A DNA stretch of 8,522 nucleotides, taken from assembly GCA_934457515.1 (NCBI GenBank), contig CAKSHV010000049.1, forward strand, positions 1-8,522. The letters run 5' to 3'. The stretch is from an uncultured Clostridia bacterium. Lineage in GTDB: Bacteria; Bacillota; Clostridia; RGIG6154. The translations under genes and the position numbers were made by a program. Below, one piece after another: positions 4,984 to 8,522 of this stretch (position 1 is its first letter; every line of letters starts with the position of its first letter). The notes beneath the pieces were generated by a model that saw only the letters and a program-made list of their open reading frames with translations, was not told the DNA's origin and searched no databases.

Positions 4984-5409
4984 ATGGCACAGAAAGTTAC
5001 AGGTTACATTAAACTGCAAATTCCCGCAGGTAAAGCAACACCGGCTCCCCCGGTAGGTCCTGCTTTGGGTGCGCAGGGCGTAAACATCGTTCAATTCACA
5101 AAGGAATTTAACGAAAGAACAGCAAAGGACATGGGTCTTATCATCCCGGTTGTTATCACCGTTTATGCAGATAAGTCCTTCAGCTTTGTTACAAAAACAC
5201 CGCCGGCAGCAGTTCTTTTAAAGAAAGCTTGCAAAATTGAAAGCGGTTCCGGTGTTCCGAACAAAACAAAAGTTGCAACCATTTCCAAAGACGCTTTGAA
5301 AGAAATTGCAACCCAGAAAATGCCTGACTTAAACGCAGCTTCGGTTGAATCGGCTATGAGCATGATCGCAGGTACTGCAAGAAGCATGGGCATTACAGTA
5401 GAAGAATAA
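4984..5409 (+). CDS. rplK: 50S ribosomal protein uL11
   Basis: A 141-residue protein that forms the GTPase-associated centre at the base of the L7/L12 stalk with uL10 and 23S rRNA. The N-terminal domain (1-70) has [20 protein letters not shown] and the proline-rich [15 protein letters not shown] segment (21-35), whose Pro22/Pro23 region is where thiostrepton resistance arises in the family. The C-terminal RNA-binding domain carries [12 protein letters not shown] (71-82), [13 protein letters not shown] and [11 protein letters not shown] (130-140). ATG 4984 gives the exact family length; an in-frame TTG at 4975 is only 3 nt from the GGAGG (4967-4971), so it is rejected. The gene ends with tandem stops (TAATAA). 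rplA follows after 70 bp. Confidence 0.97.
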   Translation: MAQKVTGYIKLQIPAGKATPAPPVGPALGAQGVNIVQFTKEFNERTAKDMGLIIPVVITVYADKSFSFVTKTPPAAVLLKKACKIESGSGVPNKTKVATISKDALKEIATQKMPDLNAASVESAMSMIAGTARSMGITVEE

Positions 5410-5424
5410 TAAGTTTAGAAGCCG

Positions 5425-5462
5425 GGTGGGAGGAATTTTTAGGTAAATTCCGCCAAACCACT
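5425..5462 (+). promoter_or_regulatory. Second L1-binding-site-like RNA element, ahead of rplA
   Basis: GTGG (5426-5429) pairs with CCAC (5458-5461), extended by a G-T wobble at 5425/5462. An inner perfect 7-bp stem GGAATTT (5432-5438)/AAATTCC (5445-5451) encloses a 6-nt loop, with an asymmetric internal loop between the stems. GGTGGGAGG followed by ACCAC repeats the 23S helix 76 pattern. It lies immediately before the rplA Shine-Dalgarno at 5464-5470, a position suited to direct translational repression of rplA by L1. Confidence 0.75.
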
Positions 5463-5479
5463 TAAGGAGGATTAAAATC

Positions 5480-6175
5480 GTGAAAAGAGGCAAGAATTAT
5501 TTAGAAGGAGCTAAATTGATTGACCGCGCTAAGTTATACGACGCAGGCGAGGCTTTGGATTTAGTTGTGAAAGCTGCAAAAGCTAAATTCGACGAAACCG
5601 TTGAATGCCACATTAAATTAGGCGTTGACTCCAGACACGCAGACCAGCAGGTTCGCGGTGCGGTTGTACTGCCCCACGGAACAGGTAAAGTTGCTCGTGT
5701 TCTGGTATTCGCAAAAGGCGATAAAGTGGCAGAAGCAGAAGGTGCCGGCGCAGATTACGTTGGTTCCGACGAGCTGGTTGCAAAAATTCAGGGCGAAAAC
5801 TGGTTCGATTTCGACGTTGTTGTTGCAACTCCCGACATGATGGGCGTTGTTGGCCGTTTAGGTAAAGTTTTAGGTCCGAAAGGCTTAATGCCGAGCCCGA
5901 AGGCAGGCACCGTTACCATGGACGTTGCAAAAGCAATTGCAGACATTAAGTCCGGTAAAATCGAATACAAACTGGATAAAACAAACATTATCCACTGCCC
6001 CATCGGCAAAGTATCTTTCGGCAAAGATAAGCTGGAAGAAAACTTCAACACCCTTGCAAAAGCAGTTGCAAAGGCAAAGCCGGCAGCAGCAAAAGGCGTT
6101 TACATGAAGAGCGTTGCGGTTACCTCTACAATGGGTCCGTCCGTTCGTGTTAACGCAGCAAAACTTTCAGACTAA
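5480..6175 (+). CDS. rplA: 50S ribosomal protein uL1
   Basis: A 231-residue protein that forms the mobile L1 stalk, which helps eject deacylated tRNA from the E site, and which represses its own operon by binding mRNA. It begins [20 protein letters not shown] from a GTG codon. Domain I residues are interrupted by the inserted domain II (about 67-160). The signature [21 protein letters not shown] spans 125-145. The C-terminal part [20 protein letters not shown] (206-225) is typical. Length is normal. AAGGAGG at 5464-5470 lies 9 nt before the GTG. A GTG start in a highly expressed gene, right after an L1-binding element, fits translational feedback (inference). The next promoter's -35 starts only 9 bp after the stop, with no terminator between. 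Confidence 0.97.
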   Translation: MKRGKNYLEGAKLIDRAKLYDAGEALDLVVKAAKAKFDETVECHIKLGVDSRHADQQVRGAVVLPHGTGKVARVLVFAKGDKVAEAEGAGADYVGSDELVAKIQGENWFDFDVVVATPDMMGVVGRLGKVLGPKGLMPSPKAGTVTMDVAKAIADIKSGKIEYKLDKTNIIHCPIGKVSFGKDKLEENFNTLAKAVAKAKPAAAKGVYMKSVAVTSTMGPSVRVNAAKLSD

Positions 6176-6183
6176 TTTTGGGG

Positions 6184-6219
6184 TTGACAAACCTTAAAAT
6201 ATCTGATATACTATTTCTG
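6184..6219 (+). promoter_or_regulatory. Promoter of the rplJ-rplL unit
   Basis: TTGACA (6184-6189), a 17-bp spacer, TATACT (6207-6212) with TG at 6204-6205, i.e. consensus -35, extended -10 and ideal spacing. Start expected near 6218-6219. It begins 9 bp after the rplA stop, so rplJL can be transcribed both from here and by read-through from rplKA. Confidence 0.85.
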
Positions 6220-6221
6220 TT

Positions 6222-6305
6222 ATCCGCAGACAGCAGGTGCCGTAAGGCGTAAAGAGAAAATGCCTGCCGAGGAAATATCTTTTGCATAATTTTAATTATG
6301 TACTT
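6222..6305 (+). promoter_or_regulatory. L10 leader (ribosomal protein L10 autoregulatory RNA)
   Basis: The sequence contains the hallmark AGACAGCAGGTGCC (6229-6241) and TGCCTGCCGAGG (6261-6272) blocks of the Firmicutes L10 leader. GCAGG (6233-6237) pairs with CCTGC (6263-6267). Within it GCC (6239-6241) pairs with GGC (6246-6248) around a GTAA tetraloop, and the purine-rich AAAGAGAAAATG forms the internal loop that mimics the L10/L12-binding site on 23S rRNA. An AT-rich palindrome (CATAATT/AATTATG, 6285-6300) follows. In this family, binding of the L10-L12 complex favours the downstream terminator; GGAAA (6271-6275) could pair with TTTCC (6313-6317) as antiterminator (inference). Confidence 0.88.
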
Positions 6306-6306
6306 T

Positions 6307-6339
6307 AAAGGTTTTCCGGTGCGGACGGAAAACCTTTTT
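6307..6339 (+). terminator. Intrinsic terminator (attenuator) of the L10 leader
   Basis: A perfect 12-bp stem, AAAGGTTTTCCG (6307-6318) with CGGAAAACCTTT (6326-6337), and a 7-nt loop, ending in a T5 run and soon a second T5 run at 6346-6350. Its position between the L10 leader and rplJ is that of a feedback-controlled attenuator. Confidence 0.88.
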
Positions 6340-6340
6340 A

Positions 6341-6389
6341 TCTGCTTTTTAAAAAGCAGACCGCGGATATGCACTTTTGCGCATCCGCG
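6341..6389 (+). other. Two further stem-loops between attenuator and rplJ
   Basis: Positions 6341-6360 are a perfect 20-bp palindrome (arms TCTGCTTTTT and AAAAAGCAGA). Directly after it, CGCGGAT (6362-6368) pairs with ATCCGCG (6383-6389), with GC pairs continuing inside to a loop around 6373-6378. Neither ends in a clear T-run. They are not part of the L10 leader core as I know it; possible roles are mRNA processing or protection of the read-through transcript. Confidence 0.4.
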
Positions 6390-6436
6390 CGGCGCGGAGC
6401 GCACTTTAAAATTTAGACAAGTGAGGTGAAATGAAA

Positions 6437-6946
6437 ATGCCAAGTGAAAAGGTTTTAAAGCAAAAACAGGACATTGTTGCAGCTTTAGCAGACAAAATGC
6501 AGAATGCAGCAGCAGGCGTATTCGTTTCTTACAGCGGACTGACCGTTGATAAGGACACAGAACTGCGTAACAACCTTCGTGCAGCAGGCGTTGAATATGC
6601 TGTTGTTAAAAACACATTGACCCGCCGTGCAGCCGAGCAGATCGGTTACACAGAGTTTGATGAAATCTTAAACGGCACAACCGCTCTTGCAATCCATCCG
6701 ACGGATGTTGTTGCACCGGCTAAGGTTTTGTCCGAATTCATCGGCAAGTACAAAGACGAGTCCGGTCTTACCATTAAGGCTGGCTTTATGGACGGCAAAG
6801 CATGCGCTTTGGAAGAGATTCACGCTCTTGCAAAGATTCCGCCGAAAGACACATTGTATGCAATGCTGGCAGGCGGCTTGAACGCAACGATTGCAGGTCT
6901 TGCGCGTGCAATTCAGGCTGTTGCAGATCAGAAAGAATCTGCGTAA
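6437..6946 (+). CDS. rplJ: 50S ribosomal protein uL10
   Basis: A 169-residue stalk protein that anchors the L7/L12 dimers to the ribosome and binds 23S rRNA with L11. The N-terminal rRNA-binding domain begins MPSEKVLKQKQDIVAALADKM and includes the SYSGLTVDKDTELRNNLRAAGVEYAVVKNTL segment (31-61). The C-terminal helix carrying L12-binding sites includes ALAKIPPKDTLYAMLAGGLNATIAGLARAIQAVADQ (130-165). ATG 6437 is preferred: GAGGTG (6423-6428) lies 8 nt upstream and the protein then starts MPSEKV as in relatives. The in-frame ATG at 6431 would leave a 2-nt spacing. The L10-L12 complex probably represses this unit through the leader upstream. Confidence 0.96.
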   Translation: MPSEKVLKQKQDIVAALADKMQNAAAGVFVSYSGLTVDKDTELRNNLRAAGVEYAVVKNTLTRRAAEQIGYTEFDEILNGTTALAIHPTDVVAPAKVLSEFIGKYKDESGLTIKAGFMDGKACALEEIHALAKIPPKDTLYAMLAGGLNATIAGLARAIQAVADQKESA

Positions 6947-6950
6947 GTTA

Positions 6951-6977
6951 TTGTGCGTCATGCGCGGCATGATACAA
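6951..6977 (+). other. Stem-loop between rplJ and rplL
   Basis: TCATGC (6958-6963) pairs with GCATGA (6967-6972) around a GCG loop, and an outer TTGT (6951-6954)/ACAA (6974-6977) pair set can extend it across an asymmetric internal loop. It starts 4 nt after the rplJ stop. No T-run follows. rplL is made in several-fold excess over rplJ, so an intercistronic structure stabilising or separating the rplL message would make sense, but this is inference. Confidence 0.4.
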
Positions 6978-7029
6978 ACAATAAAATGAATTCAAAAGAA
7001 TCAAATTGAAAATTTAGGAGGAAAATAAA

Positions 7030-7404
7030 ATGAGTGAAAAGATCACAGCTATGATTGAAGAAATCAAAGCCCTTTCCGTTCTGGAACTTTCCGAACTGGT
7101 TAAGGCTATCGAGGAAGAATTCGGCGTATCCGCTGCTGCTCCTGTTGCAGTTGTTGGCGGTGCTGCACCGGCAGGCGCTGCTGCTGAAGAAAAGACAGAA
7201 TTTGACGTTGTTCTGGCTGAAGCAGGCGCAGAAAAAATTAAGGTTATTAAAGTTGTTCGTGAAATCACAGGTCTTGGCTTGAAAGAAGCAAAAGACATGG
7301 TTGACGGCGCACCGAAGACCATTAAAGAAGCAGTTGCTAAAGACGCAGCTGAAGAAATGAAGACCAAACTTGAAGAAGTTGGCGCTAAAGTTGAACTGAA
7401 ATAA
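7030..7404 (+). CDS. rplL: 50S ribosomal protein bL12 (L7/L12)
   Basis: A 124-residue acidic stalk protein, present in several copies per ribosome, that recruits and activates translation GTPases. The N-terminal dimerisation and L10-binding domain is [33 protein letters not shown] (1-33). It is followed by an Ala/Gly/Pro/Val-rich flexible hinge (34-52, [19 protein letters not shown]), then the globular C-terminal domain with [36 protein letters not shown] (69-95) and a VELK end. Length and sequence are canonical. AGGAGG at 7016-7021 lies 8 nt before ATG. It is followed by a strong terminator rather than by rpoB. Confidence 0.97.
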   Translation: MSEKITAMIEEIKALSVLELSELVKAIEEEFGVSAAAPVAVVGGAAPAGAAAEEKTEFDVVLAEAGAEKIKVIKVVREITGLGLKEAKDMVDGAPKTIKEAVAKDAAEEMKTKLEEVGAKVELK

Positions 7405-7422
7405 TTTTGGTTTAAACCTTTT

Positions 7423-7456
7423 AAAAAAGCGGAAGCCAATCGGCTTCCGCTTTTTT
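7423..7456 (+). terminator. Terminator of the rplJ-rplL unit
   Basis: A perfect 15-bp stem: 7423-7437 (AAAAAAGCGGAAGCC) with 7442-7456 (its complement ending in T6), loop AATC. The GC core GCGGAAGCC plus T6 makes this a strong intrinsic terminator. The A6 on the other side lets it work on both strands. Confidence 0.94.
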
Positions 7457-7570
7457 ATGCAAAATAAAAATGTATTTTTATGTATTTTCTTTTTAAATTT
7501 GCAGCAACAAACCGTTAGAATCAGAGCAATAATTTAGAAAAAGTTTTTTGAACTTTTTTTATAAAAAGGG
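7457..7570. other. AT-rich spacer with inverted repeats upstream of the ABC gene
   Basis: No gene is supported here. ATAAAAAT (7464-7471) and ATTTTTAT (7474-7481) form an inverted repeat with a GT centre, and TGTATTTT is repeated at 7471-7478 and 7481-7488, 10 bp apart. AAAAAGTT (7538-7545) pairs with AACTTTTT (7551-7558) around a 5-nt loop and runs into T's, a weak AU-only hairpin that could act as a back-up terminator. All may be by-products of AT richness. Confidence 0.3.
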
Positions 7571-7606
7571 TTGACTTTTTGGGAAATATGGTTTATACTG
7601 CACTTG
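7571..7606 (+). promoter_or_regulatory. Promoter of the ABC transporter gene
   Basis: TTGACT (7571-7576), a 17-bp spacer, TATACT (7594-7599); start expected near 7606. It shares the GGGTTGAC ... TATACT pattern with the rplJ promoter. It shows that the ABC gene is a separate unit from rplJL. Confidence 0.8.
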
Positions 7607-7635
7607 ATTTTTAGGAAAGATGGGGGATGTGCATC

Positions 7636-8522
7636 ATGGACGCACTAAAATGGCTCAGCCGATACCTAAAAGGTCATTGGGGGAAAATTGTTTTTTCTGC
7701 CCTGCTCACGGTTTTGCACGTGCTGGTTATTTTCATCACGCCGTACGTTACCGGTTACATTGTGGACAATGTAATTATAGGGGGCAACACGGGCGCTTTA
7801 AAAATTTGCATTATTCTTTTAATTTCCGGCTCTCTGATTCGGCAGATTACTTGGTATGTTCGCCAGCTTTTGATGGAGTGGGTGTCCCAAACCGTGATTA
7901 TGAATATTCGGGGCACGCTGTTTGACAAGCTTCAAAAGCTGGATTTAACTTTCTTTAAGACAAATCGCACGGGCGACTTAATGGCAAGAATGTCGGGCGA
8001 TATGGAAGCAATCCGCGTTGTTTTGCAAAACACGTTCCCGTATTTAATGCAGCAGTTGCTTGTTTTTGCGGTCGGCATGATTACAATGTATCAGGTAAGC
8101 CCTACCCTCGGCGCATCGCTTACGGTTTTAATTCCCGTTATCGCCATTTTCGTGTTTAAAATGTCGAAGGTGAATAAACCGATATTTATCGGCATGCGTG
8201 AGGCGCTGTCCCGCTTAAATTCCGCGGTGCAGGAGAATATCAGCGGTAACCGCGTGGTGAAAGCATACACCAAAGAGCAGGCGGAGATTAAAAAGTTTGA
8301 AAAGTTTAACAACGGCTACAGTGATGCGTTTATGAAATTTGCCGAAAGCTATGCCAAATATGTGCCTGTGATTAACTTTACGGTGCAGATGTTTACCGTT
8401 GTGGTTATTTTGGTCGGCGGAAGCCTTGTTATTGCGGGCATGGTTACGATTGGTCAGCTGACTACCGTAAACGGCATTTTGTGGTGCATAACAAGCCCCA
8501 TTCAGCAGCTGCCGCCTTACAT
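7636..8522 (+). CDS. ABC transporter, exporter-type transmembrane domain (cut by window edge)
   Basis: The reading frame from ATG 7636 stays open for 295 codons to the window end. It is the N-terminal membrane domain of a fused ABC exporter, which would normally continue into an ATP-binding domain for about 580 residues in total. Hydrophobic spans are visible at about 17-38, 55-75, 135-152, 158-176 and 246-272. The intracellular segment between spans 2 and 3 has the family signature FDKLQKLDLTFFKTNRTGDLMARMSGD (96-122), and a later one has GNRVVKAYTKEQAEIKKF (204-221). Such half-transporters export drugs, lipids or peptides, often as heterodimers encoded by adjacent genes; the substrate cannot be told. 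Start choice is open: ATG 7636 has GGGGG 9 nt upstream, while in-frame ATG 7627 (adding MCI) has AGGA 10 nt upstream. Walker and signature motifs lie outside the window. Confidence 0.93.
   Translation, partial: MDALKWLSRYLKGHWGKIVFSALLTVLHVLVIFITPYVTGYIVDNVIIGGNTGALKICIILLISGSLIRQITWYVRQLLMEWVSQTVIMNIRGTLFDKLQKLDLTFFKTNRTGDLMARMSGDMEAIRVVLQNTFPYLMQQLLVFAVGMITMYQVSPTLGASLTVLIPVIAIFVFKMSKVNKPIFIGMREALSRLNSAVQENISGNRVVKAYTKEQAEIKKFEKFNNGYSDAFMKFAESYAKYVPVINFTVQMFTVVVILVGGSLVIAGMVTIGQLTTVNGILWCITSPIQQLPPY

Noticed and set aside
6260..6289. Tiny reading frame (MPAEEISFA) in the rplJ leader, considered as a leader peptide
   Set aside because: Its sequence is the conserved L10-leader RNA block and it lacks a ribosome site; RNA function explains it.
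6431..6436. Upstream ATG start for rplJ adding two residues
   Set aside because: Only 2 nt after the GAGGTG ribosome site; ATG 6437 has 8-nt spacing and the usual MPSEKV start.
7457..7537. 26-codon reading frame after the rplL terminator
   Set aside because: Starts in the terminator's T-run with no ribosome site; AT-rich, no recognisable product.
7620..7925. 101-residue plus-strand frame overlapping the ABC gene
   Set aside because: It is out of frame with the ABC exporter membrane domain, which shows clear family motifs in the other frame.
1..8522. CRISPR arrays, insertion sequences, prophage, integrons, toxin-antitoxin or defence genes
   Set aside because: No spaced repeats, transposase or integrase sequence, terminal inverted repeats, or defence-type proteins were seen.

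Overview
The window looks like a chromosomal segment of a low-to-medium GC Gram-positive anaerobe, probably a member of Clostridia (Bacillota). This rests on strong GGAGG-type ribosome binding sites, consensus sigma-A promoters (mostly with 17-bp spacers and often an extended -10), the gene order rpmG-secE-nusG-rplK-rplA-rplJ-rplL, a Firmicutes-style L10 leader, and family assignments made from the protein sequences by eye. A genus cannot be named from the sequence alone.

Left part (1-3706): the 5' end of a pyruvate kinase gene (pyk, minus strand, cut by the window edge) has its own promoter and a leader of about 138 nt. Divergent from it is a DUF4886-type SGNH-fold hydrolase. This converges on an AraC-family regulator, and the two share a bidirectional terminator whose stem contains both stop codons. 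The regulator is divergent from a cytoplasmic six-hairpin (alpha/alpha)6 glycosidase-like protein. The regulator, hydrolase and glycosidase form a small accessory carbohydrate locus. The regulator-glycosidase intergenic region holds five TGAAT elements, four of them in two pairs of 21-bp-spaced direct repeats, which is the geometry expected of AraC-family half-sites.

Middle part (3707-7456): the secE-nusG and ribosomal stalk region. Two tandem promoters precede rpmG (bL33), secE, nusG, rplK (uL11) and rplA (uL1). Two short RNA elements resembling the L1-binding site of 23S rRNA lie ahead of rplK and of rplA, which suggests feedback control by L1. A further promoter, an L10 leader and an intrinsic attenuator precede rplJ (uL10) and rplL (bL12). 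A strong terminator closes the unit. rpoB, which usually follows rplL in bacteria, is not there.

Right part (7457-8522): an AT-rich spacer and a near-consensus promoter lead into the transmembrane half of an ABC exporter, which runs off the window.

No tRNA, rRNA, CRISPR array, insertion sequence or phage feature was seen. Most of the window is conserved housekeeping. The best candidates for something undescribed are the AraC/glycosidase/hydrolase locus with its operator-like array, and the unusual architecture of the rpmG promoter region.
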